Origin: Deltaproteobacteria bacterium
GTDB lineage: Bacteria; Desulfobacterota; Binatia; UBA9968; JAJDTQ01
Reading direction: 5' to 3'
Assembly (NCBI GenBank): GCA_028818755.1
Contig: JAPPNF010000148.1
Location: 1 to 64,000 of the forward strand
DNA: 64,000 bases
A model generated the notes under the pieces. It ran no database searches, had not been told where the DNA came from, and worked only from the letters and a program-made list of their open reading frames with translations. Position 1 is the first letter of the stretch. The number at the start of each line of letters is the position of its first letter. The translations under genes and the position numbers were made by a program. Shown piece by piece: positions 1 through 7,348 of this stretch.

Positions 1-83
1 GCCGACGGCAAAAAAGACCAGCAAATTATGCCAGGAAATTACGGGACGCGACACTGGGGGAGCGTGAAAGCCCCACCTCACGT

Positions 84-947
84 CTATGCGTTCCCCATCA
101 TCATGCTGGTGATGCGCTCAAGATCGTCCTGCGAATAGTACTCGATTTCCAGCTTCCCCTTGTCGTCACTGGCCCTGTGCATCAGCCTCACCCGGGTGCC
201 GAGTCGGCGCTGCAACGTTTCGACCAGGTTCGACAGGTCGGGATCCAACCGGTCGCTCGACTTGACGCGCCGCGGCTTGTTCAACCGCCGGACCAGGGCC
301 TCGGTATCGCGCGTCGAAAGGTCCTTGCCCATGACCTCGCGCGCGGCCGCCGGCAGCGTCGACTTGTCGTTGAGCCCGAGGAGTGCCCGGGCCTGGCCGG
401 CGGCCAGCTTGCCGGCGGCCACGTGCTCCTTGATCTGGTCGGGCAGGGACAGGAGTCTCAGCGCGTTGGCGACCGCCGACCGGCTACAGCCCACCTTTCC
501 GGCCACCTGTTCCTGGGTCAGGTGGAACTGCTCCTGGAGCTCGGCGAACGCGGCCGCCTCTTCGATGGGGTTCAGGTCCTCGCGCTGGAGGTTCTCGATC
601 AGGGCCAGCAACAACGAGTTCGGGTCGGGCGTTTCATGAATAATAATAGGTACTTCCGAGAGCCCGAGCCTGCGCGCGGCGCGCAACCGGCGCTCGCCGG
701 CGATCAACTCGTAACCGGTGGCCGTGGTCCGGACAACCAGGGGCTGCAGCATGCCGCTGGCCTCGATGGAGCTGGCCAGCTCATCTATCTTCTCATCGTC
801 GAAAACCTGCCGCGGCTGGTTCGGGTTCGGAACGATCAACGAGGGGTGGACCGACGCGGGGGCGGTCTCCTGTTGAGAATCCTCCACCACGGGTTCGCTC
901 CCTGGAAGCAGGGCATCCAGACCCCGACCCAGTCTATGTTTTTGCAT
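84..947 (-). CDS. parB: Chromosome-partitioning protein ParB
   Basis: ParB (Spo0J) is a CTP-dependent DNA clamp that loads at parS and spreads, acting with ParA in chromosome segregation. The 287-residue protein begins with the lead RLGRGLDALLPG typical of chromosomal ParBs, and has the CTPase/arginine box GERRLRAARRLG near residue 85, then ENLQREDLNPIEEA and a helix-turn-helix (EQVAGKVGCSRSAVANALRLL). Its start overlaps the parA stop by 14 bp, so the two are probably translationally coupled. Perfect parS sites lie nearby at 1810 and 4470. The first 83 bases of the window, downstream of its stop, show nothing recognisable. Confidence 0.97.
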   Translation of the reverse strand: MQKHRLGRGLDALLPGSEPVVEDSQQETAPASVHPSLIVPNPNQPRQVFDDEKIDELASSIEASGMLQPLVVRTTATGYELIAGERRLRAARRLGLSEVPIIIHETPDPNSLLLALIENLQREDLNPIEEAAAFAELQEQFHLTQEQVAGKVGCSRSAVANALRLLSLPDQIKEHVAAGKLAAGQARALLGLNDKSTLPAAAREVMGKDLSTRDTEALVRRLNKPRRVKSSDRLDPDLSNLVETLQRRLGTRVRLMHRASDDKGKLEIEYYSQDDLERITSMMMGNA

Positions 948-1716
948 GGCTTGACTCCTTTCGCCCCATCAGTTCGGCCGCGAGACCGAGATAGCTCTGG
1001 GCTCCCGTCGAGCGGGCGTCGTAGAGAAGCGCCGGCCTTCCGTGGCTGGGACTCTCGCTCAGGCGAACGTTTCGGGGGATGACGGTCTCGAAGACGGCTT
1101 CGGGGAAATGGCCGCGAACGTCTTCAGCCACCTGGGCGGAGAGATTGCTGCGGCCGTCGTACATGCAAAGGACCACCCCCTCGAACTGGAGGTCTTGATT
1201 GTACGAGGCCTGGACGCGTTTCATGGTGTCCAGCACCGCGGTGAGGCCTTCGAGAGCGTAGTACTCGCACTGAAGCGGCACCAGCAGGGAATCCGCCGCC
1301 GCCAACGCGTTGAGAGTGAGCAGGCCCAGGGAAGGGGGGCAATCCAGCAGGATGTAGTCGAACCGGTACCGCACCGTCTCCAGCGCCTGCCGCAGGCGCC
1401 CGATGCGGTTCTCCATGTCGATCATGTGAATCTCGGCGCTGACGAGGTCGCGGTTGGCGGGCAAGAGGAACAGTGAGGGCATCTCCGTGGCGCACAGCGC
1501 CTCGGTGACAAAGCAATTCTCGAGCATCACGTCGTAGATGCTCTTGTTCAGAGACCTCGGATCGACCCCGAAGCCCGTCGTGCAATTACCCTGCGGGTCC
1601 ATGTCCACGATCAGGGTCCTCTTCGCCGCGTCGGCCAGGGACGCGCCCAGGTTCACTGCCGTGGTGGTCTTTCCGACCCCTCCCTTCTGGTTGGCTATGG
1701 CGATAATAGTACCCAA
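934..1716 (-). CDS. parA: Chromosome-partitioning ATPase ParA (Soj)
   Basis: A deviant-Walker ParA ATPase, the partner of ParB. The N-terminus reads IIAIANQKGGVGKTTTAVNLG, with the signature lysine of the deviant Walker A motif, followed by DMDPQGN and the Walker B-like YILLDCPPSLGLLT. I chose a TTG start at 1714-1716 (260 residues, MGTIIAIANQKGG), because family members usually begin two to four residues before the first strand. An ATG at 1746 in frame would add ten residues (MKRKDFWVLF) that look non-homologous. That extra stretch contains a 13-bp tandem duplication, so the true start is uncertain. Confidence 0.95.
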   Translation of the reverse strand: MGTIIAIANQKGGVGKTTTAVNLGASLADAAKRTLIVDMDPQGNCTTGFGVDPRSLNKSIYDVMLENCFVTEALCATEMPSLFLLPANRDLVSAEIHMIDMENRIGRLRQALETVRYRFDYILLDCPPSLGLLTLNALAAADSLLVPLQCEYYALEGLTAVLDTMKRVQASYNQDLQFEGVVLCMYDGRSNLSAQVAEDVRGHFPEAVFETVIPRNVRLSESPSHGRPALLYDARSTGAQSYLGLAAELMGRKESSHAKT

Positions 1717-1730
1717 AAATAGTACCCAAA
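1705..1730. repeat. 13-bp tandem duplication at the parA start
   Basis: The unit AATAGTACCCAAA occurs twice head to tail, at 1705-1717 and 1718-1730. It covers the proposed TTG start of parA. Because 13 is not a multiple of three, the duplication changes which upstream start codons are in frame. Confidence 0.9.
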
Positions 1731-1809
1731 AGTCTTTTCTTTTCAACAGGTTATAGAACTGGAGACGTTACTTTTTCTTAGCATTTCCGAACACCGAAAG
1801 GAAGGCCGA

Positions 1810-1825
1810 TGTTTCACGTGAAACA
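1810..1825. promoter_or_regulatory. parS: parS centromere site 1
   Basis: The sequence is TGTTTCACGTGAAACA, a perfect 16-bp palindrome identical to the consensus bacterial chromosomal parS site bound by ParB. It lies in the short gap between rsmG and parA, about 65 bp upstream of the longest parA reading frame. Confidence 0.97.
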
Positions 1826-1870
1826 GGAAGCCGGCTGTTGTGACACCTCCCAGGCCGGCCGAGAATAGCC

Positions 1871-2551
1871 CTAAGTCTTGCGGAAAGTCAGCACGGTCCT
1901 TTGCTCTCCGCCGAACGGCAGCTCGAAGTGGCTGCTTTCCCCTTCGGCGAGTCCATAACCGGAGATGCACGCTCGGAGTTCATCCAATATAGTCATGCCC
2001 TTCGGTCCATGCATAACTACGGCCATGCCGCCCGGGCCCAGAAGGTCCGCACTGGCCTTCAGAAACCCGTGAATATCCGAGAATCCGCGGGTAACCGTCT
2101 CCCTCATCGACGGCAGCGGCTCGGCGGACAGATCCTCCATGCGCCTCTCGATGACATGCACGTCTGCAAGCTGCAACTCCCGAGCAACTTGTCTCAAGAA
2201 GTTCGCGCGCTTACGGCGCGGCTCCACGAGATGGACAGCCTTGCCGGGAAGCGCGAGCTTGATGGGAATACCGGGAAAACCCGCGCCGCTGCCGACGTCC
2301 AGTATTCCTCTGTCACCGCTCAGGAAAGGAACGACCGAAAACGAATCGACAAAGTGGCGACGGACGACGAGCTCGGGGTCCCGGATGGCAGTGAGGTTCA
2401 GGCGCCGGTTCCAAAACGCGAGAAGGTCGAGATACTGGCCGAAGGGGTGGATTTGATCCGGCGACAGTTCGACACCAAACGCCCTAGCGCCGGCGACGAG
2501 GAGTTGCTCGTTGGTGGCTTCGTCGTCATTTGGCACCTTCCGGGAGACCAT
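1871..2551 (-). CDS. rsmG: 16S rRNA (guanine-N7) methyltransferase RsmG (GidB)
   Basis: RsmG methylates N7 of G527 in 16S rRNA using S-adenosylmethionine; its loss gives low-level streptomycin resistance in several bacteria. The 226-residue protein has the family opening (YLDLLAFWNRRLNLTAIRDPELVVRRHFVDS), then the SAM-binding motif ILDVGSGAGFPGIPIKLALP and the following VEPRRKRANFLRQV. Length and order are normal. It lies 36 bp downstream of mnmG and upstream of parA, the usual mnmE-mnmG-rsmG-parA-parB order, so it is probably co-transcribed with mnmG. Confidence 0.96.
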   Translation of the reverse strand: MVSRKVPNDDEATNEQLLVAGARAFGVELSPDQIHPFGQYLDLLAFWNRRLNLTAIRDPELVVRRHFVDSFSVVPFLSGDRGILDVGSGAGFPGIPIKLALPGKAVHLVEPRRKRANFLRQVARELQLADVHVIERRMEDLSAEPLPSMRETVTRGFSDIHGFLKASADLLGPGGMAVVMHGPKGMTILDELRACISGYGLAEGESSHFELPFGGEQRTVLTFRKT

Positions 2552-2587
2552 GAGCGCCTGAGCAGTAGTTGACGGGCCCCTGTCCGC

Positions 2588-4486
2588 TCAGCCCGCCTTC
2601 ATCTTGTACACGTAAAGGGAAAGCACCGAGATGGCGGCGGGCGTCACACCCGAAATCCTGTAGGCCTGCCCCAGGGATCGCGGCCGCACATGGGTCAACT
2701 TTTCCTTTATTTCACGGGAAAGTCCGTTGATCTTACCGTAGTCCAGGTCGTCGGGGAGCGATACGTTTTCCATCTTCTGGAAGCGCTTGAGGCCCTGGGC
2801 CTGCCGCTCCACGTAGCCGCTGTACTTGATCGACACCTCCGCCTGCAGGGCCACGTCGGCCGGCACATCCGCCAACTCGGGACAGAAGACTGCCAAGTCC
2901 GCGAATGCTATCTCGGGACGGCGCAGCAGTTGGGCCAAAGGTGTGATGTTCCGGATGGGCGCGGTCTTGAGGGTGTCAAGCCGGGCCTGGACCGATCGCG
3001 ACGGATTGATGCGCGTGCTCTCGAGTTTTTCGGCGAGCTCGTTGATCCGGAGCTGTTTTCCGGCTGTCCGCTTATGGGCCTCAGGGGTGGCGAGGCCGAT
3101 CCGGTAGCCCAGCTCCGTGAGCCGTAGGTCGGCGTTGTCCTCCCGCAGCAGCAAGCGGTACTCGGCGCGGGACGTGAACATCCGGTAGGGCTCGCCGTCC
3201 GTTCCCTTGGTTACCAGATCGTCAATCAATACGCCGATGTACGCCTGGTCCCGGGACAAGACGAGGGGCTCTTCCCCGCGGATGCTCAGGACCGCATTGA
3301 TGGCCGCCATGAGACCCTGGCTCGCGGCCTCTTCATATCCCGTCGTTCCGTTGATCTGGCCGGCGAGGTAGAGACTGTCGATGGCCTTCGTCTCCAACGT
3401 CGGCTTGAGCTGTGTCGGCTCCACGTAGTCATACTCGATGGCGTAGCCGGGCCTCATGATCTCGGCTTCTTCCAGGCCTTCGATGCTGTGGACCAGGTCC
3501 ACCTGGACATCGAGCGGCAGGCTCGTGGAGATGCCGTTGGGATAGACCTCGACCGTGTCGTATCCCTCGGGCTCGAGAAAAATCTGGTGCCTCTGCTTGT
3601 CCGCGAACCGTACCACCTTGTCCTCGATAGACGGACAATAGCGGGGACCGCGGCTCTTGATGACTCCGGAGTACATGGGCGAGCGGTGAATGGCCGCCTG
3701 AATGATCTCGTGGGTCTTGGGGTTCGTATAGGTGATGTGACAGGGGATCTGCCGCTGCTCGATTCGCTCCGTTCCGAATGAGAACGGGATGGGGTTCTCA
3801 TCGCCGTACTGAACCGAAAGCTTCGAATAATCAATAGTATGGGCGTTCAACCGCGGACATGTCCCGGTCTTGAGGCGGCCTAGTCGAAGGCCCAGCCCAT
3901 TCAACGAACCGCTCAGCCCCTGGGCCGCGAAATCTCCGGCGCGGCCGGCGGAAAAATTGCGGTCGCCCACGTGGATGACGCCCTGGAGAAACGTCCCCGT
4001 CGTCAGAATGGTCTTTTTCGCCTCGAATACTTCGCCGATCTGGGTTTCGACGCCCGCGACCCGGCCGTCACGGCAGACGAGGGCTTCAACGCTGCCTTGC
4101 TTGAGAGTGAGATTCTCGCAGTTCTCCACCACCCTCTTCATTCGCTGACGGTAAAGCGCCTTGTCCGCCTGAGCCCGGGACGCCCTGACAGCCGGGCCCT
4201 TTTTCGTGTTCAACATGCGGAACTGGATCCCGGTCTCGTCGATGGCCCGGGCCATCTCGCCACCAAGGGCGTCGATTTCCTTGACCAGATGCCCTTTCCC
4301 AATGCCGCCAATGGCCGGATTACACGACATCTGACCGATGTGGTCGAGGTTCAGCGTCAGCATCAACGTGTCGAAACCCATGCGGGCCGCCGCCAAAGAG
4401 GCTTCGATTCCCGCATGTCCCGCCCCGACAACGATGATGTCGTAGATCTTCCCTTTTCCCTTATCCGACTGTTTCACGTGAAACAT
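2588..4486 (-). CDS. mnmG: tRNA uridine 5-carboxymethylaminomethyl modification enzyme MnmG (GidA)
   Basis: MnmG is the FAD- and NADH-dependent partner of MnmE in making cmnm5U at the tRNA wobble position. The 632-residue protein has the FAD dinucleotide motif VVGAGHAGIEASLAAARMG near its start, the cysteine-bearing segment RGPRYCPSIEDKVVRF, the family signature GQINGTTGYEEAASQG, and a C-terminal helical domain ending in SGVTPAAISVLSLY. The start codon and the next five codons (MFHVKQ) coincide with a perfect parS site. No better start lies between there and the FAD domain. Confidence 0.97.
   Translation of the reverse strand: MFHVKQSDKGKGKIYDIIVVGAGHAGIEASLAAARMGFDTLMLTLNLDHIGQMSCNPAIGGIGKGHLVKEIDALGGEMARAIDETGIQFRMLNTKKGPAVRASRAQADKALYRQRMKRVVENCENLTLKQGSVEALVCRDGRVAGVETQIGEVFEAKKTILTTGTFLQGVIHVGDRNFSAGRAGDFAAQGLSGSLNGLGLRLGRLKTGTCPRLNAHTIDYSKLSVQYGDENPIPFSFGTERIEQRQIPCHITYTNPKTHEIIQAAIHRSPMYSGVIKSRGPRYCPSIEDKVVRFADKQRHQIFLEPEGYDTVEVYPNGISTSLPLDVQVDLVHSIEGLEEAEIMRPGYAIEYDYVEPTQLKPTLETKAIDSLYLAGQINGTTGYEEAASQGLMAAINAVLSIRGEEPLVLSRDQAYIGVLIDDLVTKGTDGEPYRMFTSRAEYRLLLREDNADLRLTELGYRIGLATPEAHKRTAGKQLRINELAEKLESTRINPSRSVQARLDTLKTAPIRNITPLAQLLRRPEIAFADLAVFCPELADVPADVALQAEVSIKYSGYVERQAQGLKRFQKMENVSLPDDLDYGKINGLSREIKEKLTHVRPRSLGQAYRISGVTPAAISVLSLYVYKMKAG
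4470..4485. promoter_or_regulatory. parS: parS centromere site 2, inside the mnmG start
   Basis: A second perfect copy of TGTTTCACGTGAAACA. It overlaps the mnmG start codon (4484-4486) and is translated as the N-terminal residues after Met (Phe-His-Val-Lys-Gln). ParB bound here would sit on the translation start region of mnmG. Confidence 0.97.
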
Positions 4487-4590
4487 CCTTCTCTGACTTT
4501 CCGATCAATATCCCGATTGTGCCAAATTTCTCGGCAAACCTCCATGCGCCGGGCCTGAATACGTGACCCACACGGACCGCTATGCAGATA

Positions 4591-4617
4591 CGGGCGGGTT
4601 TGAAACCCACCCCCCAC
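4591..4617. repeat. Intergenic hairpin repeat (GGGCGGGTTTGAAACCC type), copy 1
   Basis: A short imperfect inverted repeat centred on GGGCGGGTTTGAAACCCACCC in the 220-bp gap between mnmG and mnmE. A close variant occurs at 26209-26232, also between genes. The rest of the gap shows no gene. Confidence 0.6.
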
Positions 4618-4706
4618 ATGTCTTCGTTACGTCCGGCAGGGAACCGGGCAGTTTCGATCACGCACTTGCAACGCAACAGACCGCCGGGTTGACGGCGACG
4701 ACTCCT

Positions 4707-6074
4707 TTATTTGCCGATACAGAACTGGGAGAAAATCCGGTCCAGGATGTCGTCGTTGGTCACGGTGCCTATGATCTCCTCAACGCTGTCCCGGGCCTCC
4801 TGCAGGTCCACCGCGACGATATCCGGCGGCATCCCTTGATCGACGGCACGATGAACCTCCGCCAGGCTGACCCGGGCTCGTTCCAGGGCGGCCTTGTGGC
4901 GGACGTTGGTCACAACCACCTCCGGTTCCTCCGCGGAATCCAGAAAACAGTCACGGAGCGCGGCCTTCAACTCCTCCAGCCCCTGGTTCTTGAGGGCCGA
5001 CACCTCGACCTGGCGTATGTCGGGTAGCTGCCCGGACACTTCGGCCCGGTCGATCCTTTGTTGCAGGTCCGACTTGTTGATGACGATGAGACCTTGTCGA
5101 CCTCGCACCCTCGCAATGACGTCCATGTCCTGGACGGTGAGGGGAGACGACCCATCCAGGACCAGCATGCATCCCTGGCTTTCCTCGAGCCGCTTGAGAG
5201 TGACGTCGATACCGATCTGCTCCACACCCTTGGTCCTGTCCCGGATCCCCGCCGTGTCCCACAAGACGACCGGCAACCCGTTCAGATTCACCGTCTCCTC
5301 AATGAAGTCGCGCGTGGTCCCCGGCGTCGCCGTGACGATCGCGCGGTCGACCCCCAGGAGCGCGTTCATCAGGCTCGACTTGCCGACGTTCGGCCGCCCG
5401 ACGATACATACCTGGACGCCTTCGCGGATGAGGCGGCCCCATTCGTAGCTGTCCACGAGAGCGGAGATACGGTCAATGACGCCGGAGACCTTGCGGCTCA
5501 ACTCCTGACGCTGGAGCAGCTCGATCTCTTCCTCCGGAAAGTCGATGGCGGCCTCCACTTGCACCAGGGTGTCCACAAGCTGTTCCCGCAACTCCTGGAC
5601 CTCTTGCGACAAGCCGCCTTCCATCTGGCCCAGCGCCACACCAGCGGCCTTGTCCGTGCGTGACCGGATCAGATCCAGTACCGCTTCGGCTTGCGCCAAA
5701 TCCAACCGTCCATTCAAAAATGCTCTCTTGGTGAACTCCCCGGGTTCCGCGTGCCGGGCGCCACACGAAAGCGCCAGACCGAGCACCCGACGCACGACGA
5801 CGGGGCCGCCGTGGCAGTGGATCTCCACGGTATCCTCACCCGTGTAGCTCCTGGGCTCCCGCAGGAAGGCGAACATGACCTCGTCGACCACCGACCCGCC
5901 ATCCGGATCGCAAACTTTCCCGTAGTACAACCGGTGCGATTCCCAGTCGACCTCCCCGCCGGAGAGGATCTCCGTACCGATTCGCTTGGCGTCAGGGCCG
6001 CTCAATCGCACCACGGCCACACCCCCTTCACCCGGGGGCGTCGCGACCGCCGCTATCGTGTCCGCCTTGTACAT
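4707..6074 (-). CDS. mnmE: tRNA modification GTPase MnmE (TrmE)
   Basis: MnmE is a potassium-dependent GTPase that uses methylene-tetrahydrofolate and acts with MnmG on wobble uridines. The 455-residue product starts MYKADTIAAVATPPGEGGVAVVR, the normal N-terminus. Its G domain has GRPNVGKSSLMNALL (G1), DTAGIRD (G3) and NKSDL (G4), and the C-terminus ends in the family motif FCIGK with the essential cysteine. I chose the ATG at 6074 rather than an upstream start at 6101, which adds nine unrelated residues. The genes usually upstream (jag, yidC, rnpA) are absent; a divergent DAHP synthase follows. Confidence 0.97.
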   Translation of the reverse strand: MYKADTIAAVATPPGEGGVAVVRLSGPDAKRIGTEILSGGEVDWESHRLYYGKVCDPDGGSVVDEVMFAFLREPRSYTGEDTVEIHCHGGPVVVRRVLGLALSCGARHAEPGEFTKRAFLNGRLDLAQAEAVLDLIRSRTDKAAGVALGQMEGGLSQEVQELREQLVDTLVQVEAAIDFPEEEIELLQRQELSRKVSGVIDRISALVDSYEWGRLIREGVQVCIVGRPNVGKSSLMNALLGVDRAIVTATPGTTRDFIEETVNLNGLPVVLWDTAGIRDRTKGVEQIGIDVTLKRLEESQGCMLVLDGSSPLTVQDMDVIARVRGRQGLIVINKSDLQQRIDRAEVSGQLPDIRQVEVSALKNQGLEELKAALRDCFLDSAEEPEVVVTNVRHKAALERARVSLAEVHRAVDQGMPPDIVAVDLQEARDSVEEIIGTVTNDDILDRIFSQFCIGK

Positions 6075-6233
6075 AAAGTATTCGGCCTCAACCCGTGTCA
6101 CCGGCTTTGACGGCCATTATATCCTATCCGCCTGCGTGTTGCGTCCGCTCCAGGCAACCTCGAACAGCCGTCGCGCGGCGTATTCGCCTCCTGTGGAAAA
6201 CTGTGTTAAATACCCGATTCGGATAGGAATGCC

Positions 6234-7292
6234 ATGAGCCAAACCACCGACGACCTGAGAATCGAAACCTTGCGCCCGCTGTTGCCGCCGATGATCCTGG
6301 TGAACGAGGAATTGCCGATTACCGAGCAGGCGACTGCCACGGTCACCAAGGCCCGCCAAGAGATCGAGGCGATCCTTGAAGGCCGTGACCAGCGGCTGCT
6401 GGTGATCTCCGGCCCGTGCTCCATTCATGATTCGGACGCGGCGCTCGAGTACGCCGACCGCTTTAAAAAGGAAGCCGGTCGCCTGGCCGACGACCTGCTG
6501 ATCATCATGCGCGTCTACTTCGAGAAGCCGCGCACGACCGTGGGCTGGAAGGGCCTGATCAACGACCCGGACCTCGACGGCGGGTTCAACATCAACAAGG
6601 GGCTGCGGCTTGCCCGGGGCCTGCTGCTGGAGCTGGCCAACATGGGCCTGCCCGCGGGGTCCGAGTTCCTGGACACCATCACGCCGCAGTTCACCGCCGA
6701 CCTGGTTTCATGGGGCGCCATCGGCGCGCGCACGACCGAGAGCCAGGTGCACCGGGAGCTGGCCTCCGGACTGTCCATGCCCGTCGGGTTCAAGAACGGC
6801 ACCGGCGGCTCGATCCAAATCGCCATCGACGGGGTGCGCGCCGCGCGACACCCGCACCATTTCCTCGGCGTCACCCATCAGGGTATCGCCGCGGTGATCT
6901 CAACCTCGGGGAACGAGAGCTGCCACGTCATCCTGAGAGGTTCCAACGGCGGCTGCAACTTCGACCGCGCCGTGGTGGACGAAACCGCGCGGACGCTCCG
7001 CGACGCCAACCTTCCGCATCGCGTGCTCGTCGACTGCAGCCACGGCAACAGCCAGAAAGACTACACGCGCCAACCCGAAGTCTGCGTCGATGTCTGCGAA
7101 CAGGTAGCTTCCGGTTCCGACAACATCTGCGGCGTCATGATGGAGAGCCACCTGGTGGCGGGTCGCCAGGACATCAAGCCCGACACGCCTCTCACCTACG
7201 GGCAGAGCGTCACCGACGCCTGCATCGACTGGGAAACCACCGTCCCCATGCTCGAAGACCTCGCCCGGGCCTCGGCGCAGCGGCGCTCCTGA
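6234..7292 (+). CDS. 3-deoxy-7-phosphoheptulonate (DAHP) synthase, type I
   Basis: Catalyses the first step of the shikimate pathway, joining phosphoenolpyruvate and erythrose 4-phosphate. The 352-residue protein matches the AroF/AroG/AroH type: LLVISGPCSIHDSDAALEYA, MRVYFEKPRTTVGWKGLINDP, GARTTESQVHRELASGLSMPVGFKNGT written across residues about 165-190, and the metal-site segment LVDCSHGNSQK. An N-terminal extension as in feedback-regulated members is present, but I cannot say which amino acid regulates it. It is divergent from mnmE and has an RBS-like AGGA close upstream. Confidence 0.95.
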   Translation: MSQTTDDLRIETLRPLLPPMILVNEELPITEQATATVTKARQEIEAILEGRDQRLLVISGPCSIHDSDAALEYADRFKKEAGRLADDLLIIMRVYFEKPRTTVGWKGLINDPDLDGGFNINKGLRLARGLLLELANMGLPAGSEFLDTITPQFTADLVSWGAIGARTTESQVHRELASGLSMPVGFKNGTGGSIQIAIDGVRAARHPHHFLGVTHQGIAAVISTSGNESCHVILRGSNGGCNFDRAVVDETARTLRDANLPHRVLVDCSHGNSQKDYTRQPEVCVDVCEQVASGSDNICGVMMESHLVAGRQDIKPDTPLTYGQSVTDACIDWETTVPMLEDLARASAQRRS

Positions 7293-7325
7293 ACGGGCCG
7301 AACCTGGGGTCGTGTCCCACCTGAT

Positions 7326-7348
7326 TCCTGACCAATCTCAGGAGTTTT
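7326..7348 (+). terminator. Possible weak terminator after DAHP synthase
   Basis: A 6-bp stem (TCCTGA / TCAGGA, 6-base loop) is followed by AGTTTTC. It lies 33 bp after the DAHP synthase stop and overlaps the end of the convergent gene. The stem is short, so this is tentative. Confidence 0.35.

Noticed and set aside
177..1082. Long plus-strand frame antisense to parB and the end of parA
   Set aside because: It is a shadow of the minus-strand genes in high-GC DNA; no motif is present and parB is certain.
6192..6200. TGTGGAAAA as a DnaA box
   Set aside because: Only a single near-consensus site; no cluster or AT-rich unwinding element is seen, so no origin is claimed.
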